A stretch of 64,000 nucleotides of DNA, from NCBI GenBank assembly GCA_963811365.1, contig CAWEQW010000010.1, forward strand, positions 1 through 64,000, given 5' to 3'. Made by a program: the position numbers and the translations under genes. Shown in pieces: positions 26,012-35,114 of the stretch. Under the pieces are notes generated by a model. The model searched no databases and was not told the DNA's origin. It was given only the letters and a program-made list of their open reading frames with translations. This DNA comes from CAWEQW01 sp963811365. GTDB taxonomy: Bacteria > Actinomycetota > Actinomycetes > Propionibacteriales > Nocardioidaceae. Each line of letters begins with the position of its first letter. Within the stretch, counting starts at the first letter, position 1.

Positions 26012-27064
26012 ATGCCGATGTTCGGAAACGACGGCTCCACACGCCCCCGGCGACGGGTCCGTGACGCGGTGATCGTGGTATCGGCCGCCGTCGCGGTCGT
26101 CGGCGTGGTCATGGCCGTGCATGCCGTCAGGGCGACGCCGTCGTCCGCGGCATGCCGCCCGGTCGCGCAGCAGAGCACCGCGGCGCGGGCGGCCCCGGCA
26201 CGGCGCGGGCCGGCGGCCCTGAAGGTGCAGCGGGTGAGGGACGACCCGGCGATCTCGGAGTTCGGGTACACGCGGGACGGCGCCTGGGCCGGCTGGTCGC
26301 AGAACAGCGAGCAGCAGCCGCGTCGCTACCAACGCTATGCCGTCTCCCGAGCCGGCGACCCGATCGCGGTCGGTCCGCCCGTCGACTCCCGCGACGGCGC
26401 GGTGTCCGGGGGCCGGATGCTGTACTCCACCTTCCGCGCGCATCACGGAGGGGACCTTGTCTGGTTCGACCTCGGCACCGGACGAAAGGGGATGCTGCCC
26501 GACGGCGTCAACACCGGTGCCGACGAGATGGCCCCGAAGGTGTCGTGCCCCTGGGTCCTGTTCAGCCGCGAGCGCTACGACGACATGGACCTCAGGCTCT
26601 ACAACGCCAGCACCGGCGAGATGCGGGTCGTGGCCCGTGGCTACAACGGCGGCGCATGGCTCCAACCCGGTCAGGTCAACGCCGGCTGGGCCACCTGGGA
26701 CCAGGAGCGGGGCGCCGGGATCGACGCGTTCGTGTACGAGATCGCCACCGGAACCACGACGAAGATCCCGCGCGCAACGCCGGCCCAGATGGCACCCGCG
26801 GTCGCGTCCGACGGGACGGTGTACTACCTCCGGGCCGACAGCTACTCGAACTGCCCCAGCCACCTGCAGCTGGCGAAGTACTCGCCCGGCGGTCCGGCCG
26901 TCGTCCTGCACGCCTTCCCAGCCGACACCTCGGTGTGGGACACCTACGTCGGGGAGACCGCCGACGGCAGTCGACACGTCTACTTCACGCTCGCCCACTG
27001 CCGTGCGCCGGACCGCAGCGCGGACGGCATCTACCAGCTCGTGGATCCCTCGGCCGGTCGTTGA
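26012..27064 (+). CDS. Membrane-anchored TolB-like beta-propeller protein
   Basis: 350 residues. An N-terminal uncleaved anchor (about 16-40, DAVIVVSAAVAVVGVVMAVH) is followed by repeated blade-like units: GRMLYSTFRAHHGGDLVWFD, then WVLFSRERYDDMDLRLYNAS and AVASDGTVYYLRADSY, typical of TolB/six-bladed propellers. A Cys pair is present. The ATG is preceded by a G-rich site; the frame extends upstream without protein-like quality. The protein probably acts on the cell surface in binding rather than catalysis. The function is unknown. Confidence 0.75.
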   Translation: MPMFGNDGSTRPRRRVRDAVIVVSAAVAVVGVVMAVHAVRATPSSAACRPVAQQSTAARAAPARRGPAALKVQRVRDDPAISEFGYTRDGAWAGWSQNSEQQPRRYQRYAVSRAGDPIAVGPPVDSRDGAVSGGRMLYSTFRAHHGGDLVWFDLGTGRKGMLPDGVNTGADEMAPKVSCPWVLFSRERYDDMDLRLYNASTGEMRVVARGYNGGAWLQPGQVNAGWATWDQERGAGIDAFVYEIATGTTTKIPRATPAQMAPAVASDGTVYYLRADSYSNCPSHLQLAKYSPGGPAVVLHAFPADTSVWDTYVGETADGSRHVYFTLAHCRAPDRSADGIYQLVDPSAGR

Positions 27065-27402
27065 CATCGGTGCCCGTCGTAGACCGACGTACCAGTCGGG
27101 CCCGTCCAGCCGTCCGGGTGGTCCGTGGCGACCAACAGGTACGTCGTCGTACGAGCTCGAAGGCCGTGGGAGCCGGAGCCGCTGACCCAGGCGGTCGAGG
27201 ACCTTGACGAACCCGTCCTTCTCGGCGTTGCTCAGCAGGGTGGAAGCCTGCTCCGCACCCGGGTCGGAGTCACCGATCAAAGCGCACCGGGAGCGTCCGG
27301 CGCCAGCCTCCGGCAGGCGTGTCCGCATACGGCAGGTCTGCAGATGGGCACCCTGGGTACGGCGCTGGCTTCCAGCAGGCGATCTCGGGAGCGATGAGGC
27401 AC
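27065..27402. other. 338-base gene-free spacer
   Basis: I see no supported gene. The minus strand briefly encodes GDSDPGAEQASTLLSNAEKD, which resembles the start of a DUF1707-type domain, and another frame continues toward LLVATDHPDGW, so a decayed gene is possible but weak. The ADH ribosome-binding region lies at the right end. Confidence 0.35.
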
Positions 27403-28614
27403 ATGAAGGCAGTGGTGTGGCACGGCGTGGGGGACATCCGGCTCGACGAGGTGGCCGATCCCGCGGTCAAGGAGCCGACGGACGCGGTCATCGAGGTGAC
27501 GACCAGCGCCATCTGCGGCACGGACCTGCACTTCGTGCGCGGCACGATGAGCGGGATGGTCGAGGGCACTGTCCTCGGTCACGAGGCCGTGGGTGTCGTT
27601 CGCGAGGTCGGGGACGGCGTCCGCAACCTGCGCCCGGGAGACCGGGTGGTGGTGCCGTCGACGATCGGCTGCGGGTACTGCTCCTACTGCCGGGCCGGCT
27701 ACTACGCGCAGTGCGACAACGCGAACCCCAACGGCCCGTCGGCCGGGACCTGCTTCTTCGGTGGACCACAGATGACCGGGCCCGTGGACGGGCTGCAGGC
27801 GGAGTACGCCCGGATCCCGTTCGCCAACGTGGGACCGGTCTGGCTGCCCGACGAGATCACCGACGACGCGGCGATCATGATCTCCGACATCTATCCCACG
27901 GCGTGGTTCGGCTGCCGGCTGGCCGAGGTCGGTCGCGGGGACACCGTGCTCGTGCTCGGCGCCGGGCCGGTCGGCCAGTTCGCCGTGACCAGCGCGTTCC
28001 AGCAGGGCGCGGGTCGCGTGCTGTGCGTCGACGGCATCGCCAGCCGCCTGGACCAGGCACGGGCACGTGGCGCCGAGGCGATCGACTTCAACACCGAGGA
28101 CCCGGTGGCCGTGGTGCAGGAGCTCACCGGCGGCGTGGGCGTCGACCGTGTGGTCGACGCCGTCGGCGTGGACGCCCAGCGGCCCAGGACCGGCCCCGCC
28201 GCGGAGGCGGCCGCCCAGCAGGCCCAGCAGTTCGAGCGGGAGCGGTCCCAGGTCGCGCCGGACCAGCACCCCGACGGCGACAGCTGGGTCGCCGGCGACG
28301 CCCCGAGCCAGGCGCTGCAGTGGGCAGTCCAGGCAGTCGCGAAGGCGGGCAGCATCGGAGTCATCGGTGTCTACCCGCCCCAGCTGTCGTCGTTCCCGAC
28401 GGGCATGGCGATGAACAAGAACCTGACGGTCAAGGCGGGCAACTGCAACCACCGCCGCTACATCCCCCGGCTGATCGACCTGGTCCGCACAGGCGCCATC
28501 GACCCGGCGACGGTGCTCACCCAGGCCGAGGACGTCCCCTCGGTGATCGACGCCTACACGACGTTCGACAGGCGTGAGCCGGGCTGGACCAAGGTCGCGC
28601 TGATGACCGGCTGA
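27403..28614 (+). CDS. Zinc-dependent alcohol/aldehyde dehydrogenase
   Basis: About 403 residues of the MDR superfamily, closest to the glutathione-independent formaldehyde-dehydrogenase type because of its length and long C-terminal insert. The catalytic zinc ligands are in AICGTDLHF and GHEAVG, a structural-zinc cysteine cluster is CGYCSYCRAGYYAQC, and the NAD-binding loop is VLVLGAGPVGQFAV. I chose an ATG with GAGG just before it; one three codons upstream is possible. It probably oxidises an alcohol or aldehyde with NAD in the cytoplasm. Neighbours give no substrate. Confidence 0.88.
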   Translation: MKAVVWHGVGDIRLDEVADPAVKEPTDAVIEVTTSAICGTDLHFVRGTMSGMVEGTVLGHEAVGVVREVGDGVRNLRPGDRVVVPSTIGCGYCSYCRAGYYAQCDNANPNGPSAGTCFFGGPQMTGPVDGLQAEYARIPFANVGPVWLPDEITDDAAIMISDIYPTAWFGCRLAEVGRGDTVLVLGAGPVGQFAVTSAFQQGAGRVLCVDGIASRLDQARARGAEAIDFNTEDPVAVVQELTGGVGVDRVVDAVGVDAQRPRTGPAAEAAAQQAQQFERERSQVAPDQHPDGDSWVAGDAPSQALQWAVQAVAKAGSIGVIGVYPPQLSSFPTGMAMNKNLTVKAGNCNHRRYIPRLIDLVRTGAIDPATVLTQAEDVPSVIDAYTTFDRREPGWTKVALMTG

Positions 28615-28765
28615 CCGGCTGACCGGCACCGAGCCCCCCGCTGGGGCGCGACGGGCACGACCGGGCAGGGCCGATGGAGGCGGTGGCGGACGCAGGTGGC
28701 GCTCGGGTGCGCTCCTACCTCACGACGGGGGAGGACTGAGCCGTCCTGCCGCCAGAGGAGGACCC

Positions 28766-29102
28766 ATGACCGGTGGGACCAGCGCGGAGATCGAGCGGTT
28801 CTTCGCCGACTTCGAGGACGCCACGCGCACCGAGGACTGGCGACGGTACGGCGAGATGTTCCTGCCCCGGTTCATGAGCCTCGACCCGTCTGCGGCGGGC
28901 AGCGTGGCCCGCGACGACCTGATTGCGTTCCTGCCCCAGAGAAAGGGCGCGGACCACCTGGACGGTGCTGTTCGTCGACGGCAGGGAGCCGGTCACGCTG
29001 CGGTCGACGTTCGTGCTGCGGCGCGAGGACCGGTGGCGGATCGCGGTGTACCTGAACCACGGGTCGTTGCTCGAGCTGCTCGGCGTCTCGGCTAGCGTGT
29101 GA
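28766..29102 (+). pseudogene. SnoaL/NTF2-like protein, frame-broken
   Basis: The N-terminal half (SAEIERFFADFEDATRTEDW, a typical NTF2 helix) is in one frame after a good GGAGGA site. The C-terminal half (TTWTVLFVDGREPVTLRSTF, then REDRWRIAVYLNHG) is in another, joined near 28950. Compared with this family, the middle helix-strand part also seems to be missing, so a deletion plus frameshift is likely. It ends overlapping the ctaB stop. Probably non-functional. Confidence 0.65.
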
Positions 29103-30027
29103 AGGGCACCAGCGCCACGGCGACGAACAGCCCGGTCAGGTAGGTGTTCGAGAGGTGGAAGAGCCGCAGCGGCCGCAGCACCTCCAGACGGTCCGAACGC
29201 CGAGCCCTGCGCAGCAGTCCGTGGGCATGGACCAGGAACGCCGCGCCCAGGGCGGCGGCGCACAACGCGTAGACCGGCCCGGTGTCCGCCACCGGCCAGA
29301 GCAGCAGGGACACCGCGACAGTGGCCCAGGTGTAGCGCACGATCCGGCGTGCCACCTCTGCGGTGGGGCGCACGGCCGGCAGCATCGGCACGCCCGCGGC
29401 CGCGTAGTCCTCGCGGTAGCGGATGGCCAGCGACCAGAAGTGCGGCGGCGTCCAGAAGAAGACCACCAGGAACAGCACCACGGGCGGCCAGGCCAGCCGG
29501 CCGGTGACCGCGGTCCAGCCGATCAACGCCGGGAAGCAGCCCGCAGCGCCGCCCCAGACGATGTTCTGCGACGTCCGCCGCTTGAGCACGAGGGTGTAGC
29601 CGAGCACGTAGAAGAGGTTCGCGGCCAGGGCCAGGGCCGCCGACAGCCAGTTGACGAGCAGACCCAGCCACAGTGTGGAGAACAGCGCCAGCACCAGACC
29701 GAACGCGGCGGCGCCGCGGGGGGAGACCGCCTGGCGGGCGAGGGGCCGGCGTCGGGTGCGGCGCATGCGCTGGTCGATGTCCGCGTCGAGGCAGCAGTTG
29801 AGCACGTTCGCGCTGCCGGCCGAGAGCGTCCCGCCGATGACCGTGGCGAGCACCGGACCCAGCCGGGGCACCCCGTCGGAGGCCAGGAACATCACCGGCA
29901 CCGTGGTGAGCAGCAGCAGCTCGATGATCCGCAGCTTCATCAGCGCCAGGTAGGCCGAGACGAGGCCCTTGGCGCGTGCCGGCGCGGGAAGGGGGGCGGC
30001 TTCCCAGGTGCGGGGCTGGGTGGTCAT
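29092..30027 (-). CDS. ctaB: Protoheme IX farnesyltransferase (heme O synthase)
   Basis: 311 residues, UbiA superfamily with about nine membrane helices. The catalytic aspartate-rich motif is NVLNCCLDADIDQRMRRT (NxxxDxxxD type), with a second loop near YREDYAAAGVPM. The enzyme farnesylates protoheme to heme O for the cytochrome oxidase. It is translationally coupled to the upstream TlpA gene (4-base overlap) and belongs to the oxidase assembly operon. Confidence 0.93.
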   Translation of the reverse strand: MTTQPRTWEAAPLPAPARAKGLVSAYLALMKLRIIELLLLTTVPVMFLASDGVPRLGPVLATVIGGTLSAGSANVLNCCLDADIDQRMRRTRRRPLARQAVSPRGAAAFGLVLALFSTLWLGLLVNWLSAALALAANLFYVLGYTLVLKRRTSQNIVWGGAAGCFPALIGWTAVTGRLAWPPVVLFLVVFFWTPPHFWSLAIRYREDYAAAGVPMLPAVRPTAEVARRIVRYTWATVAVSLLLWPVADTGPVYALCAAALGAAFLVHAHGLLRRARRSDRLEVLRPLRLFHLSNTYLTGLFVAVALVPFTR

Positions 30028-30551
30028 GGCTTCCTGCCGATCCGGTTCAGGAGCGTGCGCAGGGCACGGTCGTCCAACGGGCCGATGTAGCGGGCGATCG
30101 TCCGCCCGCGACCGTCGAGGAAGACGGTGCTGGGGACGCCCTGCTGGGGGAGGCTGTGGAGCCGCGCGAGAAGGCGGCCCTGCGGGTCCTGCAGGCTGGG
30201 ATAGCGCGCACCCGCCGCGGCGGCGAACGCTCTGGCCCGTCCGGCCCTGTCTCGTTCGTCGATGCCCAGCACCCGAAGCCCGTTACCGTGCGCTCGGGCG
30301 AGGACCGGCATCTCGCGCCGGCACGGAGCGCACCACGAGGCCCACACGTTGACGGCCACGACACCCTGTCCGACGACCGAGCGGAGGGCGAGCCGTCGTC
30401 CGGTCAGCGTCGTGCCGGCGAGCGCGCCCAGTGGTGTCCGCTCCGCCGACGGGAGCACGGCGGCCCCCAGCGCGAGGTCCTGGCCCGCTCGCGACGGGGG
30501 GGTGCAGGCGGCGAGGACGACCAGAGCAAGGACCGCCGGCAGCGCTCTCAT
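30024..30551 (-). CDS. TlpA/ResA-like thioredoxin lipoprotein
   Basis: 175 residues. A lipoprotein signal (LVVLAAC, lipobox Cys16) is followed by a thioredoxin fold with active site WCAPC in VNVWASWCAPCRREMP, and the cis-Pro in GVPSTVFLD. It probably reduces copper-site or heme-attachment cysteines outside the membrane for oxidase assembly. It overlaps ctaB by ATGA and follows SCO1. Confidence 0.88.
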   Translation of the reverse strand: MRALPAVLALVVLAACTPPSRAGQDLALGAAVLPSAERTPLGALAGTTLTGRRLALRSVVGQGVVAVNVWASWCAPCRREMPVLARAHGNGLRVLGIDERDRAGRARAFAAAAGARYPSLQDPQGRLLARLHSLPQQGVPSTVFLDGRGRTIARYIGPLDDRALRTLLNRIGRKP

Positions 30552-30566
30552 GTCACACCGCCGCCT

Positions 30567-31357
30567 TCACGCCGTGAGCCAGTGCAGCACGGCGAGGACC
30601 TGCCCCGCCGTCCAGCTGCCCGCCGCCGGACGCCGCACGTTCTGGTGACCCAACCGGTCCATGAACGCGTAGATCCGCGGGGGGATCGTCCGCGTCGAGG
30701 ACACCGAGCCGGCGCCGTCGATGAGGAAGCGGAACCGCTGGTGCGCATCGACGAAGACCAGGTCGTCGGTGTGGGTGATGTCGCTGGTGAGCGGTTGGCC
30801 GGTGAGCCAGTCACGCGGGTAGGGCTTGGCCACGCGAGTGCGGTGACGCCATACGCCCAGCCGGTTCCAGAGCTCGTCGACCGCGGTCCGCGTGCCGGTC
30901 AGGACCCGCCAGTGCGGCGGCGTCCCGAACTGTCGGCGGTAGGCGGCCAGGTGCGCGAGGTCGTCGCGCCCGGGGTCGATGGTGATGCTGAGGAACAGGA
31001 CGTCGTCGGCGCGCCCCTCGGCGGTCAGCCTGTGCGCCGCCTGGAGCATCGCCGCGGTGCCGATCGCGCAGGTCTCCTGGCACAGCGTCATGATGTCGGA
31101 GATCACCAGCACCTTGCCCCGCATCGCGGCCAGCGTGGTGTGCCGGCCCGAGGAGTCGACGAGCGGGAGCTGGAGCAGCGCGGGCGGCACCGGCCCGTCG
31201 AGCGTGCTGCCGAACCGCTCGAGCCCGGAGGCCGGTGAGGCCGAGGCGGGGTCGCCGGGTGCACCAGCACAGCCGGCCACCGTGGCAAAGACCAGGACGA
31301 GCAGGACGACGAGAAGTGACGACTCTCGCCCCTTCGGCGCGTACCGTGACGGTTCAT
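30567..31357 (-). CDS. SCO1/SenC copper chaperone lipoprotein (start unresolved)
   Basis: The protein has a lipobox (VAGC) after a hydrophobic stretch LLVVLLVLVFA, and the SCO thioredoxin fold with a CxxxC copper/thiol site TLCQETCAIG and the distal His in SDITHTDD. SCO proteins insert Cu into the CuA centre of subunit II. In the coding frame I find no ATG or GTG before the signal sequence. An ATG at 31357 is in a different frame (MNRHGTRRR), so either a frameshift lies near 31330 or a rare start is used. That ATG overlaps the divergent CtaG start. Confidence 0.75.
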
Positions 31358-32219
31358 GAACGATGCGCTCCGGATGGCGGGCGTGTGGGACCCGGCGCCG
31401 GTCCCGCTGGTGGTTCTCGCGCTGTCCGCGGCCCTCTACCTCGTCGGCGCGCAGCGGCTGCGCAGGCGTTCCGGCAGGCCGTGGCCGGCCCGCCGCACGG
31501 CCTGCTTCATCAGTGGCCTCGCGGTGACCGCGCTCGCGCTGGTCGGCCCGCCGGGGGCCTACGACGACACGTTCTTCTTCGCGCACATGGCCCAGCACGT
31601 CCTGCTCGTCCTGCTGGCCGCCCCCCTGCTCGTCCTCGGCGACCCGGTCCTGCTCGCGCTGCGGGCCAGCAGCCCGGCGGTGCGACGGCGCTGGCTGGTG
31701 CCGGCCTACCGGAGCGGGGTCGTGCGCCGGCTGGCGAGTCCCGTGACCGGCTGGCTGCTGCTCGTCGGCGTGGTGACCATCTCGCACGTGCCGGCCGTCT
31801 ACGACTTCGCGCTGGCTCACGCCCCGGTCCACGACTTCGTCGAGCACCCGCTCTACCTGCTCGCCGCCACGGTCTACTTCTGGCCGCTCCTCGGCCCGAC
31901 CGGCGGGCCGCACCGGGTGCCCCACGGGGCCCGCCTGGTGTCGCTGTTCTCCGTGATGGTGCCGATGGCCCTGCTCGGCTTCCTCATCTACGCGGCCGGC
32001 CGTCTGGAGTACCCGTTCTACGCCCACGTCGACCGCCCGTTCGGTCCGGGGCCGCTGGCGGACCAGCGCCTCTCGGGGGCGCTGATGTGGTCCTCGGCGA
32101 TGGTGCTCAGCGTGGGCTGGCTCGTGCTGGGCGGAGCCCAGTGGCTGCAGGCCGACGAGCGTCGCACCCGGCGGCTCGACCGGGTGGTCGCTGCCCCCCG
32201 GACGGCGGACCAGCCGTGA
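31356..32219 (+). CDS. CtaG (caa3-type) cytochrome c oxidase assembly factor
   Basis: 287 residues with about seven membrane helices and the family's conserved His residues in FFFAHMAQHVLLVLLAAPLL, ISHVPAVYDFALAHAP and the C-terminal part. This caa3_CtaG family helps deliver copper to the binuclear centre; it is unrelated to Cox11. It is transcribed opposite to the surrounding oxidase genes, and its ATG overlaps the divergent SCO1 start region. No ribosome-binding site is visible, so translation may be leaderless. Confidence 0.88.
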   Translation: MNDALRMAGVWDPAPVPLVVLALSAALYLVGAQRLRRRSGRPWPARRTACFISGLAVTALALVGPPGAYDDTFFFAHMAQHVLLVLLAAPLLVLGDPVLLALRASSPAVRRRWLVPAYRSGVVRRLASPVTGWLLLVGVVTISHVPAVYDFALAHAPVHDFVEHPLYLLAATVYFWPLLGPTGGPHRVPHGARLVSLFSVMVPMALLGFLIYAAGRLEYPFYAHVDRPFGPGPLADQRLSGALMWSSAMVLSVGWLVLGGAQWLQADERRTRRLDRVVAAPRTADQP

Positions 32220-32548
32220 GGCGGGCCTGGCGCATCCACGTGCCGTTCCTGCTGGGCGTGCTGCTCTGCTTCGCCGCCGGCTGGTTCGAGCTGACCCGGG
32301 CCCGCTCCGGTCACGGGATCGCCTGGGTGTACACCGCGGAGTGGCCGCTGTTCGGGCTGCTCTTCGGCTGGATGTGGTGGCGGGTCGCGACGAACCGGCA
32401 GAGCCGCCGGCCGGGGCCACCCGGTGCTTCCCGGGGACGCGGCGCGGACATCCCTGACGACGACCCGGGCCTGGTCGCCTGGCGTGCCTATCTCGCCGAC
32501 GCCGGGCACGACGTCACCGATATCGACCGCGCACCCGGGTCCGGCTGA
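32216..32548 (+). CDS. Small two-helix membrane protein
   Basis: 110 residues, GTG start overlapping the CtaG stop (GTGA). Two membrane helices (about 7-26 and 40-58, FLLGVLLCFAAGWFEL and AEWPLFGLLFGWMWWRV) are followed by a polar, acidic tail. Coupling to CtaG suggests a role in oxidase biogenesis; the family is unknown to me. Its 3' end overlaps the convergent subunit III gene by 61 bases. Confidence 0.7.
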   Translation: MRRAWRIHVPFLLGVLLCFAAGWFELTRARSGHGIAWVYTAEWPLFGLLFGWMWWRVATNRQSRRPGPPGASRGRGADIPDDDPGLVAWRAYLADAGHDVTDIDRAPGSG

Positions 32549-33177
32549 TCCTTCGGCAGCGGGCAGCCGATCGTGGCGTTGGCCACGCTCAGCGTGACCG
32601 CGCCGATGAGTGCCGCGACGCAGACCCAGGCGAACCAGACCCCCACGATGCGCACGTGCCAGTCCCGCGCGCCCCGCGTGACGCGCCGGTGCACCCGCAT
32701 GACGATGCCCAGGCCGAGGAAGACCGTCAGCAGCAGGTGGAAGAGGTTGGCGGCCGCCAGCAGCCACACGGCCGAGGAGTAGGCGTTGTCGCTGACCGCG
32801 AACGGGAACGTGGCCATCTGCACGAGGGTCAGCACCAGGGCGATCGCCATGCCCACGACGGCGGCCAGCCCGGGGTTGAGGAAGTGCCGGCGGCCGGGAC
32901 GGTGCTCGATGAGGCCCTGGCGGTAGGCGAGCGCGGACAGCACCATCACGGCTGCGATGGTCCAGGGCCACCACAGGGAGGCCACGCCACTGTCACCGGG
33001 GTGGAACGCGTTCTGGGTGTTGAGCCCGTGCAGGTAGAGGAACGAGAAGGACAGGGCCACCACGAAGGAGGCGTCCGCCACGATCAGCAGCACCGCACCG
33101 GTGAGCCAGCGGCTGCCGAACTCCTGGGGCTGCTCGGGGGCCAGGGCCTCCTTGTTGACCAGCGACTCGGTGGTCAT
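32488..33177 (-). CDS. ctaE: Cytochrome c oxidase subunit III
   Basis: 229 residues with about five membrane helices and the COX3 style (SRWLTGAVLLIVADASFVVA, VWLLAAANLFHLLLTVFLG). It is shorter than mitochondrial-type subunits, as in other bacterial five-helix forms. The ATG overlaps the subunit I stop by 4 bases. It is the last gene of the cupredoxin-II-I-III operon. Confidence 0.85.
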   Translation of the reverse strand: MTTESLVNKEALAPEQPQEFGSRWLTGAVLLIVADASFVVALSFSFLYLHGLNTQNAFHPGDSGVASLWWPWTIAAVMVLSALAYRQGLIEHRPGRRHFLNPGLAAVVGMAIALVLTLVQMATFPFAVSDNAYSSAVWLLAAANLFHLLLTVFLGLGIVMRVHRRVTRGARDWHVRIVGVWFAWVCVAALIGAVTLSVANATIGCPLPKDQPDPGARSISVTSCPASAR

Positions 33178-35114
33178 GCGTCGACCTCCTCCTCAGGAGA
33201 GGCCACGCTGCTCGTCGCGGCTCCGACGGGACTTCGCGCCGGCTCGGGCTCGGCCGGCGCAGGAGCGGTGGGTGGCTCGCCGTACCCGTAGGGGTCCTCG
33301 GTGACGACCGGAAGGACCGCGAAGTTCTCCAGTGGGATGGGGTTCGGCACCGTCCACTCGAGCGTCTTCGCACCCCATGGGTTCATCGGGGCGACCTCGC
33401 CGTTGCGCCAGGAGTCGATGACCGCCCAGAGCAGCACCAGCATGCCGAGACCGATCGTGTACGCGCCCAGCGTCGAGATCAGGTTGCCGGTCGCGAAGGC
33501 CTGGTCGTAGTGCACGACCCGCCGGGGCTGCCCCTCGAGGCCGACCATGAACATGCCGAGGAACGTGACGTTGAAGCCGATCTGCACCATCCAGAACGAC
33601 ACGAAGCCGAGGCGCTTGTCGAGCATCCGGCCGGTCATCTTGGGGAACCAGTACGCCAGGGCTCCGATCGCGCCCGTGAGCCCCGCCCCCATCAGCGTGA
33701 AGTGGAAGTGCGCGGTGACGAACATCGAACCGTGCACCGCGTAGTCGATGGGTACGTCGGACAAGTAGATCCCGGTGAGCCCGCCGATGATGAAGTTCCA
33801 CAGCATCGCGAAGGTGCACATCATCGGCAGCGTCGCCCAGATCCGGCCGCGCCACAGGGTGCCGACGATGACCAGGAACAACCCTCCCGTGGGTATCGAG
33901 ATCATCTCGGTGGTGAGCATGAAGGCGCCGTTGAGGTCGGGAGCCCAGCCCGAGGCGAACATGTGGTGCGCCCACACCATCGCGCTCAGGCCGACGATGC
34001 CGAGGATGGAGAGCACCGCGACGTTGAAGCTGTAGAGCGGCTTGCGGGCGAACACCGCGGTCAGCTCCATGAGCGCCGTCACTGCCGGGATCAGGATGAC
34101 GTACACCTCCGGGTGGCCCATCAGCCAGAAGAGGTTCTGGTACAGCCACGGCTGTCCGCCCAGCGAGGGCACGTAGAACCCGGCGCCCATCACGCGGCCC
34201 ATCAGCAGCAGGATCTCTGCGGCCATGAACATCGGAAAGGCCGGCAGAGCCAAAGCCACGCTGGCCAGGACGCCGTACACGAAGATCGGCGTCCGGCTCC
34301 ACGACATCCCGCGGGCCCGCATCGTCACGATCGTCGTGGTGATGTTCGCTCCGGCGACGGCCGTGGAGATCGCGAAGATCAGGATCGCCATCATGTAGGA
34401 GTCCACACCGGTCGGGCCCTGGTCGGCGATCGGCGTGTAGCCGACCCAGCCCATCGGGATGCCGCCCAGGAACGCGGTGGAGTACAGGACCGGCAGCATC
34501 GCGACCAGCAGCCAGAAGCTCAGCGCGTTGAGCCGCGGGAAGGCCATGTCCCGGGCGCCGATCATCAACGGGACCACGAAGTTCCCGAAGGGCCCGGTCA
34601 CCATGATGATCGTGGCCAGGATCATCGTCAGTCCGTGGATGCCCACCAGCGAGTTGTAGGTCTGGGGCCCGAGGAAGCCGGAGTTCGGGGCGATCAGGTC
34701 GGTGCGGATCAGCATCGCCATGGTGCCGCCCGCGCCGAGCATCACCATCGTGAGCACCAGGTACTGGATCCCGACGACCTTGTGGTCGGTGGTGAACCGG
34801 AAGTAGCGCTTGACGCCCTGGTCCTTGCCGGCGAGGAAGATCTCGTCGGCATGGGTCAGGTCGTTGCCGACCAGCCAGCGGGCGGGCCCGGTGAAGGCGC
34901 CGATGCCGGCCATGAAGCCGACCGCCCAGCAGGCCATCGTCACCACGGCCCGCAGGTCGGGCGCATCGTCGACGGTGAGCTCGACCAGCTGGTTGCCGAC
35001 CACCGCCAGCACCACGCCGGCGAGGACGCCGGTGGCGAGGTTGAGCCGGCGCATGACGCCGCCCCCCGGCTCGTGCGGCACCGGGTCGGTCCGGTACATG
35101 GCCTCGATGGTCAC
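33174..35114 (-). CDS. ctaD: Cytochrome c oxidase subunit I
   Basis: About 646 residues, GTG start with GGGAGGG upstream, overlapping the subunit II stop (GTGA). It is a heme-copper oxidase core: heme-a ligand His in NSLVGIHGLTMI, CuB ligands in LMGHPEVYVILIP and AMVWAHHMFASG, and the heme-a3/a pair in TAHFHFTLMG. The Tyr in HPEVY marks an A-type enzyme. An N-terminal extension with two extra hydrophobic segments (about 20-80) precedes the usual core, making it longer than most bacterial subunits I. The C-terminus is Pro/Ala/Glu-rich. Confidence 0.93.
   Translation of the reverse strand: MTIEAMYRTDPVPHEPGGGVMRRLNLATGVLAGVVLAVVGNQLVELTVDDAPDLRAVVTMACWAVGFMAGIGAFTGPARWLVGNDLTHADEIFLAGKDQGVKRYFRFTTDHKVVGIQYLVLTMVMLGAGGTMAMLIRTDLIAPNSGFLGPQTYNSLVGIHGLTMILATIIMVTGPFGNFVVPLMIGARDMAFPRLNALSFWLLVAMLPVLYSTAFLGGIPMGWVGYTPIADQGPTGVDSYMMAILIFAISTAVAGANITTTIVTMRARGMSWSRTPIFVYGVLASVALALPAFPMFMAAEILLLMGRVMGAGFYVPSLGGQPWLYQNLFWLMGHPEVYVILIPAVTALMELTAVFARKPLYSFNVAVLSILGIVGLSAMVWAHHMFASGWAPDLNGAFMLTTEMISIPTGGLFLVIVGTLWRGRIWATLPMMCTFAMLWNFIIGGLTGIYLSDVPIDYAVHGSMFVTAHFHFTLMGAGLTGAIGALAYWFPKMTGRMLDKRLGFVSFWMVQIGFNVTFLGMFMVGLEGQPRRVVHYDQAFATGNLISTLGAYTIGLGMLVLLWAVIDSWRNGEVAPMNPWGAKTLEWTVPNPIPLENFAVLPVVTEDPYGYGEPPTAPAPAEPEPARSPVGAATSSVASPEEEVDA

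Noticed and set aside
27090..27300. DUF1707-like ORF on the minus strand
   Set aside because: The match covers only about 20 residues, needs a frame change, and has no ribosome-binding site; kept as a note in the spacer entry.
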